From Acinetobacter zhairuonensis (GTDB lineage: Bacteria; Pseudomonadota; Gammaproteobacteria; Pseudomonadales; Moraxellaceae), in contig NZ_JAKVIM010000012.1 in NCBI RefSeq assembly GCF_022601715.1, positions 61,942-125,941 of the forward strand: a DNA stretch of 64,000 nt, in the 5' to 3' direction. The notes under the pieces were generated by a model. It saw only the letters and a list, made by a program, of their open reading frames with translations, ran no database searches and was not told where the DNA came from. Shown in pieces: positions 1 through 9,843 of this stretch. How positions within the stretch are numbered: the stretch's first letter is position 1; each line of letters opens with the position of its first letter. The translations under genes and the position numbers were made by a program.

Positions 1-431
1 GGGGTTTTGGCCCTGCGATGCTCTTGCCTACCGCATCTGAAAAAACCTTGGGTGCAGATCAATGGGGACTTGGTCCAACGGGTGTTGTACTCAAACAAGT
101 GGATAGCTGGACTTTTGGTTTGCTCGCCAACCATATTTGGGCTGTCGATCATAAAGACAATGCCGAGGGGATCAGCAGTTCCTTCATACAACCGTTTATG
201 AGTTACACTTATCCAAGTAGCTTGACCCTTAGCTTAAACAGTGAAACCACTTACGATTGGAACAGTGAAGATGCAACCATTCCGATTAACTTCACCGCAA
301 CTAAAATTGTAAACTTTAATGGACAATTAATTAGTCTTGGTGGCGGTATTCGTTATTGGGCTGAAGATACCACAGGTAGTGCGAAGGACTGGGGGGGACG
401 TTTAATTGCATCCTTTATTTTCCCGAAATAA
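1..431 (+). CDS. Outer-membrane 'transporter' family protein, C-terminal part
   Basis: Only the last about 142 codons are in the window; the frame is open from base 3 to the TAA at 429-431, so the true start lies upstream. The residues alternate polar and hydrophobic in short Gly/Trp/Tyr-rich strands and end in a phenylalanine-containing IFPK tail, as in outer-membrane beta-barrels. The pattern GFGP...GQWGLGP-like followed by strand-turn repeats fits the family often labelled 'transporter' or MetA-pathway-of-phenol-degradation proteins, which are poorly characterised. It converges on the yddG-like gene. Family assignment is from recall; the substrate is unknown. Confidence 0.6.
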   Translation, partial: GFGPAMLLPTASEKTLGADQWGLGPTGVVLKQVDSWTFGLLANHIWAVDHKDNAEGISSSFIQPFMSYTYPSSLTLSLNSETTYDWNSEDATIPINFTATKIVNFNGQLISLGGGIRYWAEDTTGSAKDWGGRLIASFIFPK

Positions 432-483
432 TTGAGTTTGTTTATAAAGTCGTTAAGCAAAGGATATGTCATCATCTCCTTTT

Positions 484-1371
484 TTAGGCTCGAACTCGGG
501 TAGACCACCAACACAAAAAAGATCCCCCTGTAACCAAAGCCGCGCCCTGCCAAAATGACCAAGTCAGTTCGATACTGAGCAATTGCATAGCAATGAGTGA
601 GGAAATAATTGGAGTGAAATATGACGCTGCGGTGAGAAGCTGAATGTTGCCGTGTAAAATTCCAATATTCCATGCTGCATACCCGAGTCCAAAAGCAGCA
701 GCACTAAACACTAAATACAGATAGCTATGCCATTCAACTTCTGGAATAACGAAGTCTCCGATCCAAAGATACTTGAGCCATAATGCGACAGCAGTCAAAC
801 AGAAAAACAAGGCTATGGCATTTTGACCATTCCCAATTTTTTTGGTCACTGTGCAATATGCCGCCCAGATAAACGCCCCAAGAAATGCTAAGACATAACT
901 GATCGGATTCGTGGCAAAATTCCGCGTGAGCTGTCTAATACTAAATTCACCATTCCCGACCTGAACCTGAATAATGCCCAATAAAGTGAGCAGTACTCCC
1001 ACAATCACCCAAGGATGAAACTTCTGCTCTTTGGTTAAAATTAAAAGCAGAACCGTCAGGCTTGGCCACAAATAGTTCAAAATACTGACTTCAACCGCTT
1101 GCTGACTATTTTGTGCAAAAGCCAGAGAAAGCGATAAACAAAGTTCGTAGGAAACAAATAAAATTGAGCCCCAAATGAGATAAGTTTTATGAAATAAATG
1201 TAGCTTAGGCGGTTTAAATAGAATGAGTAATACTATAGAACTTAAACTGTAAATTAGGCAGACCCCTAAAATTGGACCAAAACCCTCCGTCACTTGTCGT
1301 AATAATCCGACGATAGAAGCCCACAATAAGATGGCACAGAGCCCGATCATGGTGGCTAAACGATGTGACAT
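484..1371 (-). CDS. yddG: DMT-superfamily exporter, YddG-like
   Basis: This 295-residue protein has about ten hydrophobic segments from residue 8 onward, arranged as two EamA-type halves, the normal size for the drug/metabolite transporter superfamily. The Glu-Leu-rich TM3-TM4 region and the AAFGLGYAAWNIGI segment near residue 230 resemble YddG, the aromatic amino-acid exporter of enterobacteria. It sits in the inner membrane. It is transcribed away from the T6SS end and converges with the outer-membrane gene at the window edge. The assignment to DMT transporters is firm; aromatic amino-acid export is inferred from similarity only. Confidence 0.75.
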   Translation of the reverse strand: MSHRLATMIGLCAILLWASIVGLLRQVTEGFGPILGVCLIYSLSSIVLLILFKPPKLHLFHKTYLIWGSILFVSYELCLSLSLAFAQNSQQAVEVSILNYLWPSLTVLLLILTKEQKFHPWVIVGVLLTLLGIIQVQVGNGEFSIRQLTRNFATNPISYVLAFLGAFIWAAYCTVTKKIGNGQNAIALFFCLTAVALWLKYLWIGDFVIPEVEWHSYLYLVFSAAAFGLGYAAWNIGILHGNIQLLTAASYFTPIISSLIAMQLLSIELTWSFWQGAALVTGGSFLCWWSTRVRA

Positions 1372-1546
1372 TCTTCTCTACTTAAGTACTGCAAAATTCG
1401 TGTGAATGTAACAACAGTCAAGTGTCGCTACAAGGCATTTGTCGCATGAATGGCTGAATATTTTTCCAACTTTACCTAAGCCGAAACCAAGCATATGGAT
1501 GCATATGTTAGAAGCAGAGCCATTTAGACAAGTCCCTATTTTTAAA

Positions 1547-1813
1547 TTAGTTCGCACCTTGGACCAGACTTTGCTTAGGCAATAACTTGCAGCCACATGA
1601 TAATCCATCATTTACACGTGCTACTGCTTTCCCCATGACCAACATATGCGCATCACCCGAAATAATGGTGGCAACCACTTTATGTAAAGGACAAGTTGCT
1701 TTATCGCCCACACACGCCACTGCAATTCCTTCAATCGTGTAGGTTGATTGCCCTGAGATGACTTTTCCGCCACCCGTCGTTGGACATCCAACCGTAATAT
1801 AAGGCGTCGCCAT
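1547..1813 (-). CDS. PAAR-domain T6SS spike-tip protein
   Basis: This 88-residue protein is a bare PAAR domain: a Pro-Ala-rich start, a Gly-rich GCPTTGGGKVISGQ stretch, and spaced Cys/His residues (CPLHK, the later DGLSCGCKL) that can bind the metal stabilising the cone. PAAR proteins sharpen the VgrG spike and recruit effectors. There is no C-terminal toxin extension, so this is a generic tip. A GGAGAA ribosome-binding site precedes the ATG. It is the last gene of the minus T6SS arm, 16 bases after tagN, which supports a role in this apparatus. Confidence 0.85.
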   Translation of the reverse strand: MATPYITVGCPTTGGGKVISGQSTYTIEGIAVACVGDKATCPLHKVVATIISGDAHMLVMGKAVARVNDGLSCGCKLLPKQSLVQGAN

Positions 1814-1829
1814 ACTTTATTCTCCAAAA

Positions 1830-2594
1830 CTATAAAACTTCAAACTCAATTCTTCTATTCTTCTTGCGCCCTTCAGCAGTCGCATTGTCTGCAACTGGTT
1901 TTTCAGAGCCTAAGCCTGCAGTACTCAGACGTCCAGCTACTATGCTCTTGCTAACCAAATAGGTTTTCACTGCTTCTGCCCGAGCCAAACTCAACTGTTC
2001 ATTTTTCTTGGCATCCCCTGAGCTATCCGTATGCCCAATAATTTTGACGTTCTTTTCTTGCACTTTATTTAATGCAACAGCCATCTCATCCAGAATTTTG
2101 GTTCCCGTCACCGTTAAAATGGCACTGCCAGATTCAAACTCGACAATACGATCCTTTAAAGCATCATCTACAATTTTTTGCTCTGATTGATTCACTGTAA
2201 GTGTGGCATTCAAACGATATGGAGGTTGCACCAATGACTGAAACATTGAAGTGATTGGTTGCAACTCATTTGGATTATTTAATTTTCCAGATAATTCGAC
2301 TTGAGTTCCCTTAATGGCTAATTTTCCTACACTCACCTTTTTTAGGTCAGGGGTGATGACTCTGGTCACGCTTTCATTCCAGTCCGCTGGTGTAGTTACA
2401 GCACGAATCTGAATCTTATCGACAATTTGTTCGGCACCATAAACAGCAGATAGCTTTTGCAAAATTGCTTGTTTACTGGCTTCATTGGGAACCGCACCCT
2501 CAACAACAATGGATTGAGCATAGACCATACTGGTACAAAACAGCCCCAGACCAAACAGAAAATTGGCGGAAATCATTTTATTTACAGCTTTCAT
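1830..2594 (-). CDS. tagN: T6SS-associated OmpA-family protein (TagN-like)
   Basis: The 254-residue protein begins with a signal peptide (about residues 1-26, ending ...VYAQ). Residues 27-145 look like one or two BON-type repeats, and the C-terminal OmpA/MotB domain (about 150-254) carries the peptidoglycan-binding signature HTDSSG...N..LS..RA..V..YL and ends NRRIEFEVL. It probably anchors the T6SS trans-envelope complex to the cell wall. It lies 4 bases from tagF and 16 from the PAAR gene, so it is co-transcribed. The OmpA domain is certain; the name tagN follows usage for Acinetobacter T6SS loci as I recall it. Confidence 0.8.
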   Translation of the reverse strand: MKAVNKMISANFLFGLGLFCTSMVYAQSIVVEGAVPNEASKQAILQKLSAVYGAEQIVDKIQIRAVTTPADWNESVTRVITPDLKKVSVGKLAIKGTQVELSGKLNNPNELQPITSMFQSLVQPPYRLNATLTVNQSEQKIVDDALKDRIVEFESGSAILTVTGTKILDEMAVALNKVQEKNVKIIGHTDSSGDAKKNEQLSLARAEAVKTYLVSKSIVAGRLSTAGLGSEKPVADNATAEGRKKNRRIEFEVL

Positions 2595-2598
2595 TATT

Positions 2599-3561
2599 TT
2601 ATTGACCCTGTATAAAAGTGTTCTTAAAAAGTTTAATCGCCTGATTTAGACTAAGTTGGCGCTCGCATAGCGCCTGCTCCAATGCAGCCAAACCTGCGTT
2701 CTGCTCTAAATAACCATCAATCCATTCCGCATGAATTAATGAAACCCAGCGCTCACTACTCAAATTTTGGCTAAAAATATCACTGAGTGCAGCAATGTCA
2801 GCACCCTGAAAGCCAAATAACAGCACAGGCTCTTCACGATGTAATAATCCCACCAGAACTTCTGTATTTTGGTTGTGCAGAAAAGCATTGATTAGGCTGC
2901 ACCAAAATGCTGCGATTTCATAACTGTGGCGCGCATTATGGACTGGGAGGATTAAAACTTTATTCAGCTTGGCAACACCATAATGCAGAATCGGTTGTAG
3001 CAATAAGCCCAGTCCAATCATGCTCTGAGCCAATTGATAGCTATTCAACTTCATTAAGCCCGCAAATGAATGCATGGTGTGTTGATCAAAGAATTCAGCG
3101 CTTGAAACTGGCGCACATTGCGGCAAACTTTGAGTAAAACTTGCCAGCCGATCAGATAACTCCTGTTCCTGCCGAATCGTCTTCAATATTTTGTTTTGTT
3201 GGAATAAATACACCAGCAAAGGCTTATAAGTTAAGGGTGCAAAAGATAAGTTTGCTGAAGGATGAGGTACCTCAAGCAAATGTGAAAGCACCATCGGAAA
3301 TTTTCGTCCTGATGAATCCTGACTGGCCGCTAAATTTGCCACCAGAAACATTTGCTCCATTGGATTTGCAATAAAGAAATCTAAACTTGGCAAAGTCCGA
3401 TATGAGATATCGAAATTGGCTTGCTTCATTGCCATCTCCAATGCCTCACTCATCCAGCGATCAAGCATAGCGATGATTGCAGATTGTCCTTTACTCTTTA
3501 AAAAGTCACCATGTGCAGGCGTTTTACCATAATACAAAGGTGCTGTTTTAATCACCTGCAT
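2599..3561 (-). CDS. tagF: T6SS-associated protein TagF
   Basis: The protein is 320 residues and starts [12 protein letters not shown], the conserved opening of TagF proteins. In other bacteria TagF is a cytoplasmic negative regulator of T6SS assembly, acting post-translationally; in some species it is fused to the PppA phosphatase. Here it stands alone and no PppA/PpkA kinase-phosphatase gene is seen in the locus, so the threonine-phosphorylation switch appears absent nearby. It lies between tssM (37-base gap) and tagN. Confidence 0.88.
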   Translation of the reverse strand: MQVIKTAPLYYGKTPAHGDFLKSKGQSAIIAMLDRWMSEALEMAMKQANFDISYRTLPSLDFFIANPMEQMFLVANLAASQDSSGRKFPMVLSHLLEVPHPSANLSFAPLTYKPLLVYLFQQNKILKTIRQEQELSDRLASFTQSLPQCAPVSSAEFFDQHTMHSFAGLMKLNSYQLAQSMIGLGLLLQPILHYGVAKLNKVLILPVHNARHSYEIAAFWCSLINAFLHNQNTEVLVGLLHREEPVLLFGFQGADIAALSDIFSQNLSSERWVSLIHAEWIDGYLEQNAGLAALEQALCERQLSLNQAIKLFKNTFIQGQ

Positions 3562-3598
3562 CGTAATTCTCCTGCTTTTCTACTCCACCACTGCTGCA

Positions 3599-6500
3599 TT
3601 AGTTGTTAACTCCCGACATTGATGGCTGTTGAGCTTGTGCAGGTAATTTACTCTCCGTATTGGGTTTTAAAGGTTCCGATGCGACCTGTGCTGCGACGAC
3701 ACGCACGGCTTTATCCATCACCACTTTATCCACCAGTTGTAGACCTGAGTAACCACGCCCTGAACCCACATTACTATTACTGTTACCACTGATCAGACGG
3801 AAGTTCAGTTTCACTGCTAAAGATGGATCTTTCGGGTCAGTCCACGTCATTTCAAAGCTGCCATTTTGCGGTTTACGTTGAGCTGAATCGATCAGTCGAT
3901 TAATGCCATATTCACCAGGGGCATCAAAAATGGTATGGGTTTGTCCTTGCAAATCTACAGCGGTAATTCGCACACCTGGGATAGCGCCCGGGTTTGGCCA
4001 AATAAAGTTTACCCATTGTTGAATCCCGTTTTCATAGAGCATGCGCTGTCCATCAATATCAATGCTATACGACTGCAACTTAGGATTTGGTAAAGGATAG
4101 AACTGGAAATTAGACTGATTGGCAGCTGCAGGTGCTGCAGCTTGATTAAGCTCGCCTGTTGCAACTCCATTTGCTGGTGCAACATAACTTTGGAAGTTCA
4201 TGACAAACTGTGGATTTAAGCCCACCCCTAAATCTTTCCAAGTTTTAGACGACAACATATAGCCACGTCGTATTACTAAAGGATCTAAGCTCTCTTTCAC
4301 GAATCGAGCAATACTGCCTGTTTCACCAAAGACCTGCCCAATTTCAGCACTGGTCGCCTGAATGGTCGCAGTTTGATTAAACGGATATTTGTTTGCCAAA
4401 GTCTGACTAAATGGCTGATAAGCCTGCATGACCCATAATTTGTTAATTTCATCTTGTGCAGGTAATAATAATGCATTAAAAGCTTGAGTCAAAGGACTCA
4501 CCAACAAGCGTTGTAACATTTGCTGATCGCTAGCATTTACGCCCACAGTGAGCTTTTCATCAACAATTTTCTGCGTGCTATTAAACACAGAGCTTTGCTC
4601 ATTAATGGTTTGTTTTACCACTGTTAATGCACTAGGACCAATATCCCCTGCATTTTTTAAATCATTAAATTTACTACGCACTTGCGAGAAGCTTGTTAAG
4701 TATTCATCAAGGAGCGACTGATTCTGTTGATCATCCCGTTTGCGAACTAATTGGTAGAACACAACAAATTCTTGAGAGATCGGCCCTTGTGCTTGCTGAA
4801 GAGCTTTTTGAACAGCATCTTCATTATTTTGTCTTAAAATTTTACGTTTGAACCAAGCCACAAAACCTGTTTGGGGTGCAGCCAATTCCGCTTGCACAAC
4901 GGGATTATCCCAACTGGTTTCTTGCGTAACACGATTAAGGAAAACTCGAATTGGTGAGTTTTGCGATTCACCTAAAATATCGACAATCCGTGCATCACTT
5001 TTAAAATCTGTCCCTTTGGCATAATGCACTGCATTTAAAAACTTTTTCCATTCCAAGATATATTCTTGCTTGTATAACTGCGTCAGTTGTTTCCGAATTT
5101 GATCAGGACTACCGCTAAATGTTAAATCATCAGATTGTGTTGTATTGAGCACCCAATCCTTACTATCAGTCGGTTTATTCGCAACCTCGTCAATCGCTTT
5201 GGCAACATAATCATTCCACGCTTGATAGGTAAATACGCCAGGAAGTGCATAGCCCCCCATCACCACAGTCTTGTTATTTTCACCTACGATCTGTGCAACG
5301 GTTAAAGCAGGAAAACGTACAGCTGCCCGCATTTTAATTTCGTTATACACCCGATCACGTGCCGGCATACCACGCACGACAGACACCATGACTTGTCGAG
5401 TCTGCTCCACCAACTGCGTATCTGCCGCTAATACAGGAAATGCCTCCTGATTGGCTAAGGTCATGGCATAACTTAAGACTTGTTCGGCTTTTTGGGTCAA
5501 CTCTGCCTGCGGCATCGAACCGCGATTTGCCAATAACCACGAACGCCAGAATTTGGTCACCTGATCACTTAAATGACTCGAATCCATATATTGATGATTA
5601 CTCATCATCAAATAAGCTTTTAATGCATTATAGGCATCTTGTGGATTTGTCTCTGAAGGCTCGAAATATTGCGTCGTTTTCTGGGTTGAAACTTGCTGGA
5701 TTTGCACATTGGCATGATTTTCCTTCAGCACTGCTTCATTGGCTTTGACACGCTGCAGATATTGTTCAATATTTTGTTGCGATGGTTCCAAAACCAGTTG
5801 TTGAATCCCTTTCAGATACTCCAGTTCGAGTTTTTCCCTGAGGTCTTCTCCCTGATAAAGTCCAAAGGAAAATTTGAATGGTCGATCCTGCGCAAAAGTA
5901 TCAAATTGCTGCAGACGGTTTTGAAGAATCAACAGCGCATCCAGTTGGGTCGAAAGATCCGTTCCTGAACTTTTCTCCATTTGTAGTACTTTATTCAGGT
6001 CTGCCTGTACATCCATAATCAACTGCTGATTATTACGATAAGACCAAACCCACGTCGCCAAGACCAAAGACACAGCAAATAAGGTGACAATGAAACCCAA
6101 ATAACGTTGTCGTTTCCGCGTGGGGTTAATATGCTGTTTGACCAGATTTTTATCTTTTAAAATGACATTCGAAAAAAGTCCCTTTAAAAAATAACCATGA
6201 TTTTGAGTAATGACGGCTTGAGCCTGATCTGTTTGCTTAAGTAAATTTAAATCAAATTCTTGCGCAATTTGCTCTGTCATCGGACTTTCAATCATGCCTT
6301 CCTGCAAGGCACTGGTGAAATAGAAACCACGAAAAACAGGTTTAAATTGATACGGATTATCTTCAAAAAGTGCAGCAATAAAGGTTTTTACAGCAGGTTT
6401 AAGCGTTTTAAACTCTAAAGGAAAAGTCATTACACCTGGCGAGATATTCTGTGCATGACGTCGACTTAAATGCGTGGTACTGACACTCTTCAAACCATCA

Positions 6501-7426
6501 AAAAGAATATTGTAATGCTGCTCAAACAAATCTGAAGCATTCGAAGCAGATTCAGGGTCATACGGCAAGGTTGCTCCCCAAACCTGATCAAATTCTTGCC
6601 CATCATAGCAATCAAAGAATTCTGTGAAACCTGCAATCAGATCCATCTTGGTAAATACAACATATACAGGCGCAAAAATTTCGAGTCGCTCGGTTAAATC
6701 TTGAATACGCGCTCTTAAGTTTTTTGCCAGCTTCAATGACTTTTCGGGGCTTTGGCTAATCAACTCTGCAATGCTGACCACCACAATCAAGCCATTCACA
6801 GGTGCTTTAGGACGATTCTTTTTCAGCAGTTTAAGAAAACCGAGCCATTCCCCGTGGTCCTCTGCATAGACAGAATAACGACCAGCGGTATCCAGCAACA
6901 CGCCATCCGTTGAAAAAAACCAGTCGCAGTTTCTTGTGCCGCTTAATCCCGCAGAGACCACTTTTTGATGAGATTCTTCAAAAGGGAACTTCAAACCAGA
7001 ATTATAAATGGCAGAACTTTTACCTGCTGCTGGGTTCCCTATCACCATATACCATGGTAATTCATACAGCGCGGCATTGCCTTTTTTATCCCCCAACCTT
7101 GATTTACGAATCAACTGGATGGATTCTTTCATCTGCTGCTGGATCAGACGTAATTCTTCGTTATTTTTGGTCTGGTTATATTCTGCTTGTGTTTCTTGAT
7201 TGATTGCATCAGCAAGCTCTTCGCCTTGCTGTTCATGTTTTCGGCGCTGAATGAGCCAGTAAATCCCATACACGATCAAGCCCAAAATATAGGCAGCACA
7301 CAATGCAATAAAAATATGTCGCGGGATGACATTATATGAAGAAATCAGTGCCACAAATAAGGAAAGTGCAATGATGGCTTTGGGATTGGTAATGTACTGC
7401 CAAAGGTATCCTAAAATGATATACAT
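3599..7426 (-). CDS. tssM: T6SS membrane-complex protein TssM (IcmF)
   Basis: This 1275-residue inner-membrane protein has two N-terminal transmembrane helices (about residues 15-35 and 38-58), a cytoplasmic NTPase-like domain with an intact Walker A motif GNPAAGKSS at 130-138, a third helix at about 440-460, and a large periplasmic IcmF-related region reaching the C-terminus. Together with TssL (20961-21764) it forms the trans-envelope channel; no classical TssJ lipoprotein gene is visible in the locus. AsaA has been reported to interact with TssM in A. baumannii. It is 22 bases downstream of the asaB-like gene. Confidence 0.95.
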   Translation of the reverse strand: MYIILGYLWQYITNPKAIIALSLFVALISSYNVIPRHIFIALCAAYILGLIVYGIYWLIQRRKHEQQGEELADAINQETQAEYNQTKNNEELRLIQQQMKESIQLIRKSRLGDKKGNAALYELPWYMVIGNPAAGKSSAIYNSGLKFPFEESHQKVVSAGLSGTRNCDWFFSTDGVLLDTAGRYSVYAEDHGEWLGFLKLLKKNRPKAPVNGLIVVVSIAELISQSPEKSLKLAKNLRARIQDLTERLEIFAPVYVVFTKMDLIAGFTEFFDCYDGQEFDQVWGATLPYDPESASNASDLFEQHYNILFDGLKSVSTTHLSRRHAQNISPGVMTFPLEFKTLKPAVKTFIAALFEDNPYQFKPVFRGFYFTSALQEGMIESPMTEQIAQEFDLNLLKQTDQAQAVITQNHGYFLKGLFSNVILKDKNLVKQHINPTRKRQRYLGFIVTLFAVSLVLATWVWSYRNNQQLIMDVQADLNKVLQMEKSSGTDLSTQLDALLILQNRLQQFDTFAQDRPFKFSFGLYQGEDLREKLELEYLKGIQQLVLEPSQQNIEQYLQRVKANEAVLKENHANVQIQQVSTQKTTQYFEPSETNPQDAYNALKAYLMMSNHQYMDSSHLSDQVTKFWRSWLLANRGSMPQAELTQKAEQVLSYAMTLANQEAFPVLAADTQLVEQTRQVMVSVVRGMPARDRVYNEIKMRAAVRFPALTVAQIVGENNKTVVMGGYALPGVFTYQAWNDYVAKAIDEVANKPTDSKDWVLNTTQSDDLTFSGSPDQIRKQLTQLYKQEYILEWKKFLNAVHYAKGTDFKSDARIVDILGESQNSPIRVFLNRVTQETSWDNPVVQAELAAPQTGFVAWFKRKILRQNNEDAVQKALQQAQGPISQEFVVFYQLVRKRDDQQNQSLLDEYLTSFSQVRSKFNDLKNAGDIGPSALTVVKQTINEQSSVFNSTQKIVDEKLTVGVNASDQQMLQRLLVSPLTQAFNALLLPAQDEINKLWVMQAYQPFSQTLANKYPFNQTATIQATSAEIGQVFGETGSIARFVKESLDPLVIRRGYMLSSKTWKDLGVGLNPQFVMNFQSYVAPANGVATGELNQAAAPAAANQSNFQFYPLPNPKLQSYSIDIDGQRMLYENGIQQWVNFIWPNPGAIPGVRITAVDLQGQTHTIFDAPGEYGINRLIDSAQRKPQNGSFEMTWTDPKDPSLAVKLNFRLISGNSNSNVGSGRGYSGLQLVDKVVMDKAVRVVAAQVASEPLKPNTESKLPAQAQQPSMSGVNN

Positions 7427-7448
7427 TGTTTTCTCGTCAATTTTAATC

Positions 7449-8849
7449 TTATGTATTTGTGAATTCTGTGAGTGACTGTTCCGTATGGAATCTCACCAAG
7501 GTTTGTGCTGCGTCCAAGCTATACATAAAGCTTTGTAAAGATTCAGGTGCTTGTAAGCCTAAAATAAAAGCATAAATTTTGGCTAAGTCTTGTGTATGAC
7601 CTAAGCTGTAATGACTATATAGATAGTGATGTGGTTGAATTGCTGATGCAGAAAAATAGCCTGAAATCTGTCGCACTACCTTCGCCTGAGTAATGTTGTC
7701 TGGTAGCACCACAAATGGATTTTCTAAGTCATATTGCTCAAGATGCTCAATCTCGAAGCGTTTTAAACTATGTGCCACGCTAATCTCATTTGAAACCAGA
7801 TCAATTCCTTTAAGTTTCGAAGTTTCTAAAATCTGCACGGCTTCACTGGCAAGGCAACAACTTCCTATAAACTCTGCAGGAATAAATTGCTCGATTTGCC
7901 ATAGATGATCATCAATCACTTCCTGATCGAGTGCCGAATCTGTTACCAGCAAAAATGAGACTTCAAAGGATTGCGTGCTGATTTTTTTAAGTAAATTCAG
8001 CCATTCAGGATAAGCATTTTGGGTATTCCAATAATGGTAATGAATCTTGACCTGCTGCGAAAGCAAACCCAGATTTTCGAGGAAATCCAGAATCAGCTGC
8101 TCACTGTCACTTTCATTCCAGACGTGCAAATATGCATCCGATAGCACCACATGCATATTCAAAACATTGAGGCGAGGAATATCCTTCAGCACCTGTATCT
8201 CATCCTCATGTTCAGCATCTGGCTTGATCCACGCAGGATGTATCCGATATTCATAGGCAAGCTGCTGATCATAGAACATAGCTGACTGTTTCAAATGCTC
8301 CACCAGACTGAGCAGCATAACTTCATTTTCATATAACTCTGCAAGCATGAATGTCTGGATTCTTTTTTGAATACTTGCAATGAAAAGCTCAGCAGACTCA
8401 TCTTCAAGATCTGCATCAAACTGTTCAGGCATTCGATAAGATAAAATGGGATGACCAAACTGGTTTTTAAATTCTGGATCAAGCGTAGGTGCCTGCATTT
8501 GATCAATTTGATTAAAGATCTCTTGGTTTTTCCCCATCGCGCTGAGTAAGGAACTTGAATAGACATTCAAACGGATATGTTCGATCTCAACAGATGCTTG
8601 GGCAGGCAAATCTGTAGAGGTGGGTTCAGCATCTATCTTTTGCTGTTTTTTTTCTGTCGAAGTTTTATACCAAGTCCAAATCAAATACGGGCTTAATAAC
8701 ACCAGACTAATCAAACACGGCAGTAAAATGAAATACAGCAACAGGTCTTGTGCTGATGGATCAAACTTTGAATCTTGCCAGTAAAAAATGATTAAAGTTG
8801 AGCTGAGGAGAAATACACTGAACAGCGTAGTCAGAATTTTCTTAAGCAT
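7449..8849 (-). CDS. T6SS-linked membrane protein of unknown role (asaB-like)
   Basis: I choose the ATG at 8849 (466 residues) because a GGGGAAGG ribosome-binding site lies five bases upstream. The tssG stop overlaps this start by 8 bases, which implies translational coupling. Two hydrophobic helices (about residues 3-22 and 37-58) are followed by a long soluble, Gln/Leu/Glu-rich region with no motif I can name. Its position between tssG and tssM matches the gene called asaB in Acinetobacter T6SS studies, as far as I recall. It could be a substitute envelope component of the apparatus; that is inference. Confidence 0.75.
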   Translation of the reverse strand: MLKKILTTLFSVFLLSSTLIIFYWQDSKFDPSAQDLLLYFILLPCLISLVLLSPYLIWTWYKTSTEKKQQKIDAEPTSTDLPAQASVEIEHIRLNVYSSSLLSAMGKNQEIFNQIDQMQAPTLDPEFKNQFGHPILSYRMPEQFDADLEDESAELFIASIQKRIQTFMLAELYENEVMLLSLVEHLKQSAMFYDQQLAYEYRIHPAWIKPDAEHEDEIQVLKDIPRLNVLNMHVVLSDAYLHVWNESDSEQLILDFLENLGLLSQQVKIHYHYWNTQNAYPEWLNLLKKISTQSFEVSFLLVTDSALDQEVIDDHLWQIEQFIPAEFIGSCCLASEAVQILETSKLKGIDLVSNEISVAHSLKRFEIEHLEQYDLENPFVVLPDNITQAKVVRQISGYFSASAIQPHHYLYSHYSLGHTQDLAKIYAFILGLQAPESLQSFMYSLDAAQTLVRFHTEQSLTEFTNT

Positions 8850-9843
8850 GAGAACCTTCCCCAAGTAAGCTATAGCAAAACTGACGATGATCCTGATCAT
8901 GCTTTGGCATTAAAAATGTGCTTTGTCCTAAACCCATCTCTGACTGGGAGTCCAAAACAACCGATTGCATGTCTGCCTGTTTCAAGATGAGCCGTATATC
9001 GACCATCAAAGTTGGACTACACCAACTCTGGATAATTTGCTTGAGTTTTTTACTTAAAGCTTTTTGCGGCAAATAATTGAGATAGTCCGCATAACTTAAT
9101 GGTCCAATCTGTATTTCAATTTTGCCATCCACTTGGCGAACTTTTTCACCACAAAAAGTACTCTGTCCAAGTGCATTGCGCTGCTGACCACCCAAGCAGG
9201 TCTTTTGCATGTCATTTAAATAAAAACATTCTGGAATAAATTCTTGAATATGAATGTGCTGCTTCAATACACAGCTCAGCATCGTTTGCAAAGCATGTGC
9301 ATTGTTATTTTGTCCTTGCAACAGTCCTGAAAATTCAGCAAAGAAATACTCTAAATCTTGATTCCCGCCCTGTTCTGATCGAAAGCCACTTAGGGCATGT
9401 AATATGTTTAGATAATCATTGTTGTGTTCAATTTCATAACGAACAGGTAAATGGTAAGCGAGACTTGCATCCACATATTGAGCAGTCAGTTTATGGTTAA
9501 ATAGTCCAATAAACTTCTGAATTTCCAGTCTCTGCTTACGTGGCGCAAGCTTTACTTTTTGGGTATAGCTATAAGGTAAAGCGCCTTGAATCCCCATCAG
9601 CCCAATCATGAGATTTTTAATCTCAATTTTGTCTTCTTCAAGCCTTAATGATTCAATTTCCGCAACAGGAAAATTTAAGTTGATTGAACTCTCGAAGCTA
9701 AATCGACTTGACCAATCTAATTGCTGCTGCGATGTAGGTTCATGTCTAAGTAAGCGTGTTGTTTGAACAAAATCATACGCTGTAGGAACCTGAAATAACC
9801 GATCAATTACAGAAGCTTCTTGCCACCAACGTTCTGAACGCAT
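8842..9843 (-). CDS. tssG: T6SS baseplate protein TssG
   Basis: The ATG at 9843 (333 residues) is preferred over an upstream TTG at 9870 because AGGAG lies eight bases before it. The protein begins with a Trp/Arg-rich segment followed by the FFQ/RLL-type motif found in TssG, and keeps the conserved GIQGALPYSYT region near residue 90. TssG and TssF form the baseplate wedge with TssE and TssK. The start lies 36 bases inside the end of tssF (stop 9807) and the stop overlaps the next gene, so the three are tightly coupled. Confidence 0.92.
   Translation of the reverse strand: MRSERWWQEASVIDRLFQVPTAYDFVQTTRLLRHEPTSQQQLDWSSRFSFESSINLNFPVAEIESLRLEEDKIEIKNLMIGLMGIQGALPYSYTQKVKLAPRKQRLEIQKFIGLFNHKLTAQYVDASLAYHLPVRYEIEHNNDYLNILHALSGFRSEQGGNQDLEYFFAEFSGLLQGQNNNAHALQTMLSCVLKQHIHIQEFIPECFYLNDMQKTCLGGQQRNALGQSTFCGEKVRQVDGKIEIQIGPLSYADYLNYLPQKALSKKLKQIIQSWCSPTLMVDIRLILKQADMQSVVLDSQSEMGLGQSTFLMPKHDQDHRQFCYSLLGEGSHA

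Noticed and set aside
1378..1611. 77-codon minus-strand ORF overlapping the PAAR gene
   Set aside because: It overlaps the end of a conserved PAAR gene in another frame, has no ribosome-binding site and a composition unlike a real protein.
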